From Massilia pinisoli (GTDB taxonomy: Bacteria > Pseudomonadota > Gammaproteobacteria > Burkholderiales > Burkholderiaceae_D), in contig NZ_JANUGW010000001.1 of assembly GCF_024753285.1 (NCBI RefSeq), positions 458,878 through 522,877 on the forward strand: DNA of 64,000 nucleotides, given 5' to 3'. Of this stretch, positions 45,729 through 54,275 are shown one piece after another; positions within the stretch are counted from its first letter, which is position 1, and each line of letters begins with the position of its first letter. A model generated the notes under the pieces. It did not search any database and was not told the DNA's origin. It was given only the letters and a program-made list of their open reading frames with translations. Position numbers and translations under genes: made by a program.

Positions 45729-47714
45729 TCAATCCAGATTGGTTCGTGCGCCGGCGGCCGGCTGCGAGTGCGCCGCGAGCGCGGTGTCCGGCACCTGCAG
45801 GATGAATTGGCTGCGCAGGTCGCGCACCATCCGGCGGATGTCGGCCTGCATCGCGGCGTGATCCTGCGGGGTGCACACGCGCGTGCCGGCCTTGCCGCTC
45901 TTGAAGCGGCGGGCGATGTGCAGCCGCCCGTCCAGGCGGGTGAAGCGGGCGTCGTACTGGAAATACGGGCTGGCGACGTGCACGTCCGGCGGCACCGCCA
46001 ACAGCGTGGCGCCGGCCGGGAATTCGTAGTCGGCCTCCTCGTCGAAGTCGCTCTCCGGGCAGACGAACGGCTGCGTGCGCGCGGTTTCGTTGGTCAGCGC
46101 GAACACCTCGTTCGCCAGGCCGATGTACAGGCTGCTGGCGGCCGCCATGCCCATCGTGCCCGGCAAATACGTCCAGTTGTCGGCTTTGCCGCGCAGCGTG
46201 AAACTGTAGCCCTTGCCCGCGCTTGCGACGTCGCCGTCGCCCGGGTTGCCCTGCTCGACGGTCCCGCTGCCCTTCATCCCGAACGACGCCAGCAGGGTCG
46301 CGACGAACCGGTCCTGGTCGGCCTTGCGCCAGTTGCGGTGCTCGAAGCGGACCGGATCTGCCAGCCACCCCGTCTGGTCGCGCGTGAACTGGAACGTGGC
46401 GGCACCGTCGGCGGCGATCCGCACCCGGAAACGGCTCTTGACGGCACCCGGCTGCGTGACCGGCGTGTGCGCGAGCGCACCGGTACGGGTCAGGATGGCG
46501 TCCTTGTCCAGCTCCCATGCGGGCAGGTAGCCTGGCGCGATGTCTTCGGCCGTGGAATCGAGGAACAGGTCCAGGGCCGGCACGTACGTGATGGCGTGGT
46601 TGAGTTGCCCCAGGCTGGCGACCGGCGACAGCTTGTATGAGTTGCCGGCGTTGATCAGCGCCGGCGTGCTGGCTATGCCCACGGCGCGCAGCATCGCCTC
46701 CATCAGCGTCGTGTGGTCCTTGCAATCGCCGTAACGGTTGGCGAGCACGGAATCGGCGCTGTGCGGCACGACGCCGCCGTTGCCGATATAGACGGCAACG
46801 TAGCGGATGTTCTTGCGCACCCAGTCCGCGACCGCCAGGGCCTTGGCGCGCGGCGTGGCCAAGCCTTCCGCGAGCGCGCGCGCGCGGGCCGCGACCGCGG
46901 GCCCGGGCGCGGCGGCGGGTGCGGCTGCGCTGTCATACGCGAGGCCCACACTGGCGTAGCTGTCGAAGGTCGAGACGATCAGGCGGCGTCCGAAGTCCCA
47001 GTACGCCACCGTATCGGCTTCGAGCCGCGGATTCTCGGCCGGCACGAGATCCCAACGGTAGACGGTGCGACCGTCGTGGTGCGCCGGCGCGGCCGCCTTG
47101 TAGCCCACGTCGTCGACCTTCAGCGCCATCGACGCCGGCATGTCATAGATCACCGTGTATTGCCCGGTCGGATGGTATTCCGGATACGTGACGTCGTCGA
47201 ACTGCCCGGAAAACATGGCGACGCGGCGCGTGCGGCGGATCGTCGAGTACAGCACGTCGCCCACCGCGACGTCGCTGTAGATCAGCGTCTTGACCTGCAT
47301 GTCCTGGAACATGGGCGCCCCGCTGTAGGCCGGCTCCTGCTGCAGCTTGATCTGCTCCGGCAGCACGGGAATGCGGCGACCGTCGGGCTTCTGGTTGTAC
47401 GCCTCGAGGACCGCGACCTCTTCGACCGTGCGGTTGAAATGGAATTGGCGTTGGCCGGCCCCGGCGACGGCGCGCTGCTCGTTCACTTGTCTGGCCGACT
47501 GCTGGGTCAGCACAAAGCTGCCGTCGGGCTGGACCACGAATTCCTGCAGCTCTTTCACGACGGTGATCGATGTGTCCGTGCCGTCGTCGGCGCCGATGGC
47601 CGCAAGCGGAACGAGCGTCGCGCAGACGATCGAGAGCAGGACGGCGCTGCGGGAGATCCGGTGGACTGCGCTGGGCGGCAATGAGAATGACATTCTGGAT
47701 CGCAAATTTGCCAA
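45729..47714 (-). CDS. Exported DUF3857/transglutaminase-like protein
   Basis: A 661-aa protein with a signal peptide (LLSIVCATLVPLAAIGA), a DUF3857 domain (about 60-230) and a transglutaminase-core domain (about 280-400) with the catalytic triad: RYGDCKDHTTLMEAM (Cys), NHAITYV (His) and LDSTAED (Asp). A further beta-rich C-terminal domain follows. These periplasmic proteins are widespread and poorly characterised. GAGG lies 7 bases before the TTG at 47714, so I use it; ATG 47693 is an alternative that also leaves a good signal peptide. Confidence 0.85.
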   Translation of the reverse strand: MANLRSRMSFSLPPSAVHRISRSAVLLSIVCATLVPLAAIGADDGTDTSITVVKELQEFVVQPDGSFVLTQQSARQVNEQRAVAGAGQRQFHFNRTVEEVAVLEAYNQKPDGRRIPVLPEQIKLQQEPAYSGAPMFQDMQVKTLIYSDVAVGDVLYSTIRRTRRVAMFSGQFDDVTYPEYHPTGQYTVIYDMPASMALKVDDVGYKAAAPAHHDGRTVYRWDLVPAENPRLEADTVAYWDFGRRLIVSTFDSYASVGLAYDSAAAPAAAPGPAVAARARALAEGLATPRAKALAVADWVRKNIRYVAVYIGNGGVVPHSADSVLANRYGDCKDHTTLMEAMLRAVGIASTPALINAGNSYKLSPVASLGQLNHAITYVPALDLFLDSTAEDIAPGYLPAWELDKDAILTRTGALAHTPVTQPGAVKSRFRVRIAADGAATFQFTRDQTGWLADPVRFEHRNWRKADQDRFVATLLASFGMKGSGTVEQGNPGDGDVASAGKGYSFTLRGKADNWTYLPGTMGMAAASSLYIGLANEVFALTNETARTQPFVCPESDFDEEADYEFPAGATLLAVPPDVHVASPYFQYDARFTRLDGRLHIARRFKSGKAGTRVCTPQDHAAMQADIRRMVRDLRSQFILQVPDTALAAHSQPAAGARTNLD

Positions 47715-47918
47715 AACGAAACCTCACACGTTACCAGAACGGCAGCGCCGAAGGTACGCGCTTTATCACAACCGGTCGTGCGCTTCATTCACGGTGGGTT
47801 GGCATGCCCGGCGAGACCCCGGTCATCGCCGATGCACCGTCCGATTTTGCGACGCCTCAACGTAGCGCCAGTACCAACCTCTAGGATTCGTCTTGGAAGC
47901 CACCAGGAGGATCGATTC

Positions 47919-49373
47919 GTGCCCATCGACACATCAAGCCTTGCGGCGCCGCCTCCCGCGCGACGCGACTGGTTGCGGCACAAGCGGTCGGAAGACGGCG
48001 CCATCGCCATCATGACGCCGTTTGTCATCCTCCTCATGGTCGCGATGTTCGGAATGGCGCTTGACCTCAGCCGCAGTTACAACCGTAAAGCGGAACTGCA
48101 AAGCGTCGCCGACGCCATTGCCTTGGCTGCGGCCTCCGCCCTGGACGGTACGCCAGCCGGTATCGACAGGGCCGTCGCGGCGGCTGGGCAGGCTGCGGTC
48201 GGTTACACCTATTCTTATAGCGGGGCGACCGTTTCCTGGTCGAGCGCCGCGTTGACGTTCGGCACAGATGCGAGCGGTGGCGCCGGGGGCTGGATGGACG
48301 GCGCCACGGCGAAGGCGCGTGCCTCGAACGCGTTTTTCGCCCGCGTCGACACAGCGGCCCTCGATGCCAGCCATGGCCGTGTCCAGAACTTCCTCATGCC
48401 CGTCCTGTCATCGGCATTTGCGACATCGAACATCACGGCGTCGGCCGTGGCCGGCCGCGATTCACTGAACGTATTGCCGCTGGCCGTCTGCGCGAACGCG
48501 AACACGCCTGCAACCGCTCTTGCATCCGGAGAACTCATGGAGTTCGGCTTCAGACGCGGCGTCAGCTACAACCTGATGAGCCTGAACCCGGGAGGACGCA
48601 CGCCCGAAAACTTCCTTGTCAACCCCATCGCACAACCGGGCACGGTCGGCACGTCAGTGATGACCCGGATGGATGTCGTTGCGCCGTTTGTTTGCACAGG
48701 AAAAATGGCGATGCCCACCTTGAACGGCGGCACCATCACGGTCGAGCGGGGCTTCCCCATCGGCTCGCTCTACATGTACCTGAATTCCCGGTTCGGCACG
48801 TATGTCGCACCCTGCCAGTCATCGACGGCGCCGGCCGATCCGAACGTCAGGAGCTTCGATCTCACCAACGCGACGTGGATGAAATACCGGCCTGATGGAC
48901 TCACCGCCAACGCGTTGTCCGCCCCGGATCCCCTGCTGACGGTCGCGGAAAAGCCGGCCGGCGCGACGAAGACAGCGTATGGGCCGCTGTGGTCGTATGC
49001 GAAGGCGGCCAAGTACGCTTCCTATACCGCAAATGGCGGCGTCGAACCCGCCGCAGGCTACCAGACGTTCAGCACGACGGATTGGAGCCTGCTCTACAAC
49101 CCGGGCTCGCCCGTCGCGCAATCCTACCCGGGCACGACGCCGTATCAGGCAACCGGCGGCACCGCGAGCTACAAACCTTACCGCAATACCCGCGTGCTCA
49201 ATATCCCCCTGTTGAGCTGCCCGGTTGCCGCAGGCACGAGCGCGACGGCGACCGTACTCGGCATCGCGAAATTCTTCATGACCGTCCCCGCAACGTCGAC
49301 CGCCATCGATGCGGAGTTCGCCGGCATGGCCACCGAGACCGCACTGGGCGGTAATGCGAGGCTCTACCGATGA
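47919..49373 (+). CDS. TadG-like Flp-pilus-associated protein
   Basis: A 484-aa protein. Residues 23-65 hold the Tad signature: basic segment, EDGAIAIMTPFVILLMVAMFGMALDLSRSY transmembrane helix (within it E, G and the TadE-like start), then KAELQSVADAIALAAASAL. The long C-terminal region is periplasmic, Ser/Thr/Ala/Gly-rich. GTG 47919 has a perfect AGGAGG 8 bases upstream. It overlaps the next gene by 4 bp. No cpaABC, tadA/B/C or flp gene is in the window, so this trio is separated from the pilus machinery. Confidence 0.82.
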   Translation: MPIDTSSLAAPPPARRDWLRHKRSEDGAIAIMTPFVILLMVAMFGMALDLSRSYNRKAELQSVADAIALAAASALDGTPAGIDRAVAAAGQAAVGYTYSYSGATVSWSSAALTFGTDASGGAGGWMDGATAKARASNAFFARVDTAALDASHGRVQNFLMPVLSSAFATSNITASAVAGRDSLNVLPLAVCANANTPATALASGELMEFGFRRGVSYNLMSLNPGGRTPENFLVNPIAQPGTVGTSVMTRMDVVAPFVCTGKMAMPTLNGGTITVERGFPIGSLYMYLNSRFGTYVAPCQSSTAPADPNVRSFDLTNATWMKYRPDGLTANALSAPDPLLTVAEKPAGATKTAYGPLWSYAKAAKYASYTANGGVEPAAGYQTFSTTDWSLLYNPGSPVAQSYPGTTPYQATGGTASYKPYRNTRVLNIPLLSCPVAAGTSATATVLGIAKFFMTVPATSTAIDAEFAGMATETALGGNARLYR

Positions 49374-49873
49374 GACCAAGACCCAAATCGACCGGTCGGC
49401 GTGACGACCATGGCGCAGTCGCCATCGAGATGGCGTTCGTGCTTCCCATCCTGACGTTATTCCTGACATTCCCATCGATCGTGCTCGCCTTTTATTGTCG
49501 CCAGTACTCGGCTGCACAAAAAGCCGTGCACGACGCGACGCTCTATCTGTCCACCGCGCCACGGGTGGAAGTCGTCACATCCGGGCCGGACGGAAATTTT
49601 GCAGCGCTGACCCTGGCACGGAAGATCGTCGAACGGGAAATGGCCGGCATCGTCCCGGCCGGCGCCACGGTGGACCCGGCCATTTTCTGTACCTACCAGG
49701 TCGGGGGGAGTCCGATGACGAAACCCTGCACGATCACGTACACAAAGGACGTCAATCACACGCTGTATCAATTCGACGTGTCGCTCGGTTTCAGCTACAC
49801 CAACCCTCTCACGGGCAGCGATACCGGATTGTTGATTTCACCTTATGCGCCCGCGCGCTACGTGGGGAATTGA
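49370..49873 (+). CDS. TadE-like pseudopilin
   Basis: A 167-aa protein. HGAVAIEMAFVLPILTLFLTFPSIVLAFYCRQY at 14-46 is the TadE transmembrane region with the conserved Glu after the processing Gly/Ala, followed by AAQKAVHDATLYLS. It has two Cys (CTYQVGGSPMTKPC) that may form a disulfide in the periplasmic part. It overlaps the tadG-like stop (ATGA) and is followed 1 bp later by the second tadE-like gene. Confidence 0.82.
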   Translation: MRPRPKSTGRRDDHGAVAIEMAFVLPILTLFLTFPSIVLAFYCRQYSAAQKAVHDATLYLSTAPRVEVVTSGPDGNFAALTLARKIVEREMAGIVPAGATVDPAIFCTYQVGGSPMTKPCTITYTKDVNHTLYQFDVSLGFSYTNPLTGSDTGLLISPYAPARYVGN

Positions 49874-49874
49874 T

Positions 49875-50462
49875 ATGCAACAGCCGGCGTTCAAGGGGCG
49901 AACGCGGGAGGCGGGCTCGGTGGCCGTCGAATTCGCGCTGGTCGCGCTCATTTTTTTTACGATCGTGTTCGCCACACTCGAGCTGGCACGCATGGAGTTC
50001 CTGCTGAACACGCTGGAAGAGGTGACGCGCCGTGCCGCCTCCGCCGCCGCCAACGTCGACTTCCGGGACGCGGCCGCGCTGCAGAAAGTCCAGGCGAACG
50101 CAGTCTTCCGTGACGCGTCGGGCCCGCTTGCGCTGGGTACGCCCGTCAGTTCCGACAATGTGAAGATCGACTATCTGTCCGTGTCGAACGCCACGTGGGA
50201 CCTGAATCACATGAGCACGCTGCCGAGCTGCCCCGCGGCCAACCGGTTGAACTGCATGACCAATCCCGATGCGGACAACTGCATCCGGTTCGTGCGTGCG
50301 CGGGTGTGCGCGTCGATGGATGGGGACGGCAATTGCGAAACGCTGCCCTACCAGATGATTTTCCCGCTCTTCAATCTGTCCGCGATGAAGCTGCCGTCCG
50401 CCGAGACGATCGTACCGGCGGGTACGCTCGGCGCCACGACCGGCGCCATGCCATGTCCCTGA
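49875..50462 (+). CDS. TadE/TadG-family pseudopilin-like protein
   Basis: A 195-aa protein with AGSVAVEFALVALIFFTIVFATLELARMEF (about 13-42), the TadE-like helix with Glu at position +5, then LLNTLEEVTRRAASAAANVD. The C-terminal part contains six Cys. ATG 49875 follows GGGGAATTGAT. It is the third gene of the Tad trio; a hairpin terminator follows at 50512. Confidence 0.82.
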   Translation: MQQPAFKGRTREAGSVAVEFALVALIFFTIVFATLELARMEFLLNTLEEVTRRAASAAANVDFRDAAALQKVQANAVFRDASGPLALGTPVSSDNVKIDYLSVSNATWDLNHMSTLPSCPAANRLNCMTNPDADNCIRFVRARVCASMDGDGNCETLPYQMIFPLFNLSAMKLPSAETIVPAGTLGATTGAMPCP

Positions 50463-50511
50463 ACGACGAAACGCGCCGCGACAAAAGGCCCCAACGGGAC
50501 GGCAAAAACAA

Positions 50512-50534
50512 AAAGCCAGCTGATCGCTGGCTTT
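50512..50534. terminator. Bidirectional intrinsic terminator
   Basis: AAAGCCAGC / GCTGGCTTT is a 9-bp stem with a 5-base loop. On the minus strand TTTTTGTTTTT follows, ending the tRNA-Val transcript. On the plus strand TTTCATTTTG follows, ending the Tad gene trio. Confidence 0.8.
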
Positions 50535-50556
50535 CATTTTGTGCTACCTTGAATTC

Positions 50557-50631
50557 TGGTGGGCGGTGCAAGTTTCGAACTTGCGACCCCAGCAGTGTGA
50601 ATGCTGTGCTCTACCCCTGAGCTAACCGCCC
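50557..50631 (-). tRNA. tRNA-Val (anticodon CAC)
   Basis: The 75-nt cloverleaf is complete with encoded CCA. The acceptor stem GGGCGGT pairs ACCGCCC, the D-arm is GCTC/GAGC, the anticodon stem CAGCA/TGCTG has loop TTCACAC (anticodon at 50597-50599), and the T-arm is GCAAG-TTCGAAA-CTTGC. No integrated element is visible at its 3' end. Confidence 0.97.
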
Positions 50632-50701
50632 TACTTTCTACTGCTTTGCTACGATTGCGTCGCTGCAATGACGAGCATTATAGGGGGAGTTTTGCGTTTT
50701 G

Positions 50702-51412
50702 TCACCCCTGCGGAGAATATTTTCTCCAAACACATTCTCCCTTCACGCCTTTGTCGAGGGCGGCCAGGACGTCGTCGTGCGCGGCAAGCTCGTCGGCGCT
50801 GGCCGACAGCACGAGGATGTCGCCCAGCGGACCCGCTTCCAGCAACATGCCCCCGCCGCCGCCCGCGTCCACCTCGACGTCCATCGACAGCGTGTTCTGG
50901 CCGCGCGTCATGGCCAGGTAGACGTCGGCCAGCAGCTCCGAGTCGAGCAACGCGCCGTGCAGCTTGCGGTGCGCGTTGGAGATGCCATAGCGGTCGCACA
51001 GCGCGTCGAGCGAGTTGCGCTTGCCCGGGTGCAGTTCCTTTGCGTGCACGAGGGTGTCGATCACGCTGGAGCAATGCTCGATGAATGGGGGCAAGCCCAT
51101 GCGCTCGAACTCGTGGTTCAGGAACGCGAGGTCGAACGGCGCATTGTGGATGATGATCTCCGCGCCTTGCACGAATTCGCGCAGCTCGTGGGCGATCTCG
51201 TGAAACTTCGGTTTATCGCTGAGGAATTCCGTCGTGAGGCCGTGGACCGCCAATGCCGCCTCGTCCGAATCGCGCTCGGGATTGATGTAGCGATGGAAGT
51301 TATTGCCCGTCAGCTTGCGGTTGAAGATCTCGACGCAGCCGACCTCGATGATGCGGTCGCCGGTGCGCGGATTGAGGCCAGTGGTTTCGGTATCGAGGAC
51401 GATTTGGCGCAT
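50702..51412 (-). CDS. dnaQ: DNA polymerase III epsilon subunit (3'-5' proofreading exonuclease)
   Basis: A 236-aa DEDDh exonuclease. IVLDTETTGL (Exo I, Asp/Glu), HNAPFDLAFLNHE (Exo II, Asp) and HGALLDSELLADVYL (Exo III, His/Asp) are all present, with EVGCVEI following Exo I. A short C-terminal Gly-rich linker (VEVDAGGGGGM) precedes a tail that would bind the alpha subunit. Gene order with rnhA and the methyltransferase gene is conserved in betaproteobacteria. The tRNA-Val gene lies 70 bp downstream. Confidence 0.95.
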   Translation of the reverse strand: MRQIVLDTETTGLNPRTGDRIIEVGCVEIFNRKLTGNNFHRYINPERDSDEAALAVHGLTTEFLSDKPKFHEIAHELREFVQGAEIIIHNAPFDLAFLNHEFERMGLPPFIEHCSSVIDTLVHAKELHPGKRNSLDALCDRYGISNAHRKLHGALLDSELLADVYLAMTRGQNTLSMDVEVDAGGGGGMLLEAGPLGDILVLSASADELAAHDDVLAALDKGVKGECVWRKYSPQG

Positions 51413-51462
51413 GCGCGTGATGACTCAAAAAGCGGTGAAGAGAACCCGTAAGTATAACAAAA

Positions 51463-51903
51463 TCAGCGCTTTACGGATGCGGCGCCCATATTGGCCAGCG
51501 CGTCGGCGCGCTCGTTGCCGGGGTGGCCGTTGTGCCCGCGCACCCAGCGCCATTCGACGGCGTGCTGCTGCTGGGCAGCGTCCAGCGCCTTCCACAAATC
51601 GTCGTTCTTGACGGGCTCCTTCGTCGACGTCTTCCACCCGCGTGCCTTCCAGCCGTGGATCCATTCGGAGATGCCCTTCTGGACGTACTGGCTGTCCGTG
51701 TGCAGCACGACCTCGCACGGGCGGTTGAGGACGGTCAGCGCCTCGATCACGGCGCGCAGCTCCATCCGGTTGTTCGTGGTGTTCGGCTCGCCGCCGAAGA
51801 TTTCCTTTTCATGGCCGCCGTCGGCCACGAGCAGCGCGCCCCAGCCGCCGGTGCCCGGATTTCCCTTGCAGGCACCGTCGGTATAAATCTCAACTTTGGT
51901 CAT
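51463..51903 (-). CDS. rnhA: Ribonuclease HI
   Basis: A 146-aa enzyme that degrades RNA in RNA-DNA hybrids. The four acidic active-site residues are visible in [12 protein letters not shown] (Asp), [13 protein letters not shown] (Glu), [13 protein letters not shown] (Asp) and [11 protein letters not shown] (Asp), together with the basic-protrusion region [16 protein letters not shown]. The length is normal. It lies between dnaQ and the methyltransferase gene, all on the minus strand. Confidence 0.96.
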   Translation of the reverse strand: MTKVEIYTDGACKGNPGTGGWGALLVADGGHEKEIFGGEPNTTNNRMELRAVIEALTVLNRPCEVVLHTDSQYVQKGISEWIHGWKARGWKTSTKEPVKNDDLWKALDAAQQQHAVEWRWVRGHNGHPGNERADALANMGAASVKR

Positions 51904-51924
51904 GCTGCTTCGCTTCCTTGTCTG

Positions 51925-52710
51925 TTACTTGTGATGTTCGTTGCGGTTCGTCGCCGGCACCGCCTGCGGCGCCTTGCCCGGCTTCTTGTTCCAGGCCGGG
52001 CCGATGATGTGCATGCCCTTCACACGCTTGATCGCGTGGACCATATACACGGCGCCCAGATAGGGCCACCAGCGCCGCCCCGCCCCTTCGACGAACGCGA
52101 AGCGGTTGAGCCACTGCGCCGTCCGGAATGGCGGCGCATAGCAGCCGAAATGGCTGCGCGTGACGCCGAGATTCAACAATTTTAACCAGTCTTTCAGGCG
52201 CGGCATAGAGATGAACTCGCCCGCGGCAGGCAGGTAGTCGCTGCTCGTGATGCGGCCCATCCCCTGGCGCATGCCCCACAGGCTGGCCGGATTGAAGCCG
52301 CAGATGATCACCTGGCCTTCCGGAATCAGCACGCGCTCGACCTCGCGCAGCACCTGGTGCGGTTCGGCCGCGAACTCGAGCACGTGCGGCAGCACGACCA
52401 GGTCAAGGCTCTGCGACGCGAACGGCAAGTCGGCGAAATCGAGTGCGACGGCGATCTGCTTGCCCCGCGCCGCGTACGCGAGCTCGTCGGCCGTCGACGT
52501 GCGCGTGGCCGCCTGCCATTTATTCGGCATGCGGTTGGCGGCCAGCGCATCGATCTGCGGCACGCCGATCTGGATGGCGTTGAAGCCGAAGATATCGGCC
52601 GTCAACTCGTCCAGGCACGCCTGTTCCCACGCGCGCACGTACGCGCCCGCCGGCGATTGCAGCCAGCGGTCGAGCGCTATAATGGATTTTTCGGATGCCG
52701 CGCTGTCCAT
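51925..52710 (-). CDS. Class I SAM-dependent methyltransferase-like protein
   Basis: A 261-aa protein of the conserved gene found between rnhA and gloB in betaproteobacteria. The C-half of the Rossmann-type fold is recognisable: [25 protein letters not shown] (acidic motif and post-motif), [24 protein letters not shown]. The N-terminal SAM-binding Gly motif is weak ([12 protein letters not shown]). The substrate is unknown. ATG 52710 is used; the TTG two codons earlier is less likely. Its start is 23 bp from the divergent gloB start. Confidence 0.85.
   Translation of the reverse strand: MDSAASEKSIIALDRWLQSPAGAYVRAWEQACLDELTADIFGFNAIQIGVPQIDALAANRMPNKWQAATRTSTADELAYAARGKQIAVALDFADLPFASQSLDLVVLPHVLEFAAEPHQVLREVERVLIPEGQVIICGFNPASLWGMRQGMGRITSSDYLPAAGEFISMPRLKDWLKLLNLGVTRSHFGCYAPPFRTAQWLNRFAFVEGAGRRWWPYLGAVYMVHAIKRVKGMHIIGPAWNKKPGKAPQAVPATNRNEHHK
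52657..52683 (+). promoter_or_regulatory. Probable gloB promoter inside the methyltransferase gene
   Basis: TTGCAG (52657-52662), a 15-bp spacer and a perfect TATAAT (52678-52683) lie within the 5' end of the divergent methyltransferase gene. Transcription would start near 52690, about 44 bp before the gloB ATG. Confidence 0.5.
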
Positions 52711-52733
52711 GCCCAACCTTTATCGATGCCCAT

Positions 52734-53531
52734 ATGACTTCCGCGCCCACTGAGCTTGCTGTACTGACCGTGCCCGCGTTCAAGGACAATTACCTGTGGA
52801 TCATCCATGACGGCGTCCATGCGGCAGTGGTCGACCCGGGCGACGCCGAGCCTATCCTCGCGGCCCTGCAGGAAAACGGCCTGACCCTGACCGCCATTCT
52901 ACTCACCCATCACCATGCTGACCACATTGGCGGCGTGACGCGCCTGCTCGAACTCAGCAACGTCCCCGTATTCGGGCCGCGCAACGAGGTCATTGCGGCC
53001 GTCAACCATCCACTTGGCGCAGGCGACCGCGTGCACGTGCCCGGGCTGCCGCTCGAGCTTGCCGTGCTGGACGTTCCCGGCCACACGAACGGACACATCG
53101 CGTACGTCCGCGACGACGGCAAGACGCGCTGGCTGTTCTGCGGCGACACCCTGTTCGGCGGCGGCTGCGGCCGCCTGTTCGAAGGGACGCCCGCCCAAAT
53201 GGCGGCGTCGCTCGCGAAACTTGCCGCCCTCCCCGACGATACGCTCGTATTTTGCGCCCACGAATACACGCTGTCGAACCTGCGTTTCGCGGAAGCGCTG
53301 GAACCGGGCAACCGGGCGCTGCAGATGCGCATCGCCCACGACAGCCAGCTGCGCGGCACGCACCTGCCCACGATCCCGTCGACGATCGCCATCGAAAAGG
53401 CGACGAATCCCTTCTTGCGCACGAGCGAGCCTGCGATCGTCGACAGCCTGATAGTAGCCGGCCGTGTCGATCCGGGCGCCGACCCCGTGACGGTGTTCGC
53501 CGCGCTGCGCGCGTGGAAAAATGTCTTCTGA
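52734..53531 (+). CDS. gloB: Hydroxyacylglutathione hydrolase (glyoxalase II)
   Basis: A 265-aa metallo-beta-lactamase-fold enzyme that hydrolyses S-lactoylglutathione. [12 protein letters not shown] (metal ligands), [30 protein letters not shown] and [13 protein letters not shown] match GloB, including the glutathione-binding C-terminal domain. ATG 52734 starts the usual N-terminus ([16 protein letters not shown]). It is followed by a DsbA-fold isomerase gene after 7 bp or with overlap, depending on its start. Confidence 0.95.
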   Translation: MTSAPTELAVLTVPAFKDNYLWIIHDGVHAAVVDPGDAEPILAALQENGLTLTAILLTHHHADHIGGVTRLLELSNVPVFGPRNEVIAAVNHPLGAGDRVHVPGLPLELAVLDVPGHTNGHIAYVRDDGKTRWLFCGDTLFGGGCGRLFEGTPAQMAASLAKLAALPDDTLVFCAHEYTLSNLRFAEALEPGNRALQMRIAHDSQLRGTHLPTIPSTIAIEKATNPFLRTSEPAIVDSLIVAGRVDPGADPVTVFAALRAWKNVF

Positions 53532-53538
53532 GCGCGCC

Positions 53539-54192
53539 ATGACGGCGGTGCGCTGCTATGCCGACCCGGTCAGCCCCTACGCATGGCTGGGCTTGGCCGA
53601 TCTCGAGCGCATCGAGGCGGCGGGCGCACGCGTCGTCGTGGTGCCCGTGCTGTTCGCGGGCCTGCTGAACGCGCACGGCACGGTCGGGCCTGCCGAGGTC
53701 GACGCCAAGCGGCGCTACCTGTTCCGCGACGTGATGCGCGAAGCGGCGCGGCGCGGCCTGCAATTCGCCGGGCCGCCCGGCCACCCGTTCAACCCGCTGC
53801 CCGCGCTGCGCATGTGCACGGCGGTGGAGGACGACGCGCAGCGGCGCACGCTCCTGGTCGCGTTCACGCGGGCGACCTGGGAAAGCGGAGAGAATTTGAT
53901 GGACGACGAAACGCTCAAGCGCCTTGCGGACGCGGCCGGACTGGATGGCGCCAGCCTGCTGGTGGCCGCGCAGACGCCTGCCGTAAAAGCGGCGCTGGCC
54001 GACGCGACGGCGCGGGCTGTGGCCGATGGGGTATTTGGCGTGCCGACGTTACGCGTCGACGGCGACGAGGAACTGTTCTGGGGAGCGGACCGGATCGATA
54101 CCCTGCTCTGGCGGCTGCTGGGCCAAGCGATCGATGAAGAAGCGTTGCGGGCGTTTCTCGCGCGCGAACCCCTGTCGCAGCGTCGGCGCTGA
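53539..54192 (+). CDS. DsbA-fold 2-hydroxychromene-2-carboxylate isomerase-like protein
   Basis: A 217-aa kappa-class GST/HCCA-isomerase-type protein. YADPVSPYAWLGL (with the catalytic Ser in SPYA), the all-helical insert with YLFRDVMREAARRGLQ, and VADGVFGVPTLRVDGDEELFWGADR are characteristic. It probably catalyses a glutathione-dependent isomerisation; the adjacent glyoxalase II gene fits glutathione chemistry. Another in-frame ATG at 53521 overlaps gloB by 11 bp; both starts have weak ribosome-binding sites. Confidence 0.85.
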   Translation: MTAVRCYADPVSPYAWLGLADLERIEAAGARVVVVPVLFAGLLNAHGTVGPAEVDAKRRYLFRDVMREAARRGLQFAGPPGHPFNPLPALRMCTAVEDDAQRRTLLVAFTRATWESGENLMDDETLKRLADAAGLDGASLLVAAQTPAVKAALADATARAVADGVFGVPTLRVDGDEELFWGADRIDTLLWRLLGQAIDEEALRAFLAREPLSQRRR

Positions 54193-54211
54193 GTCGGCGC
54201 ACGTTGGACGC

Positions 54212-54263
54212 GTGGACGGCGCGAGCGCCGCCGGGATGCCGGCGGCGCGTCGGAGCCGTCCAC
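54212..54263. terminator. Nested inverted repeats between convergent genes
   Basis: An outer 9-bp pair (GTGGACGGC, 54212-54220 with 54255-54263) encloses a perfect 10-bp hairpin (54225-54234 with 54239-54248). It lies between the isomerase gene and convergent aceB. There is no T-tract on either side. Confidence 0.5.
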
Positions 54264-54275
54264 CCTACCGCACGA

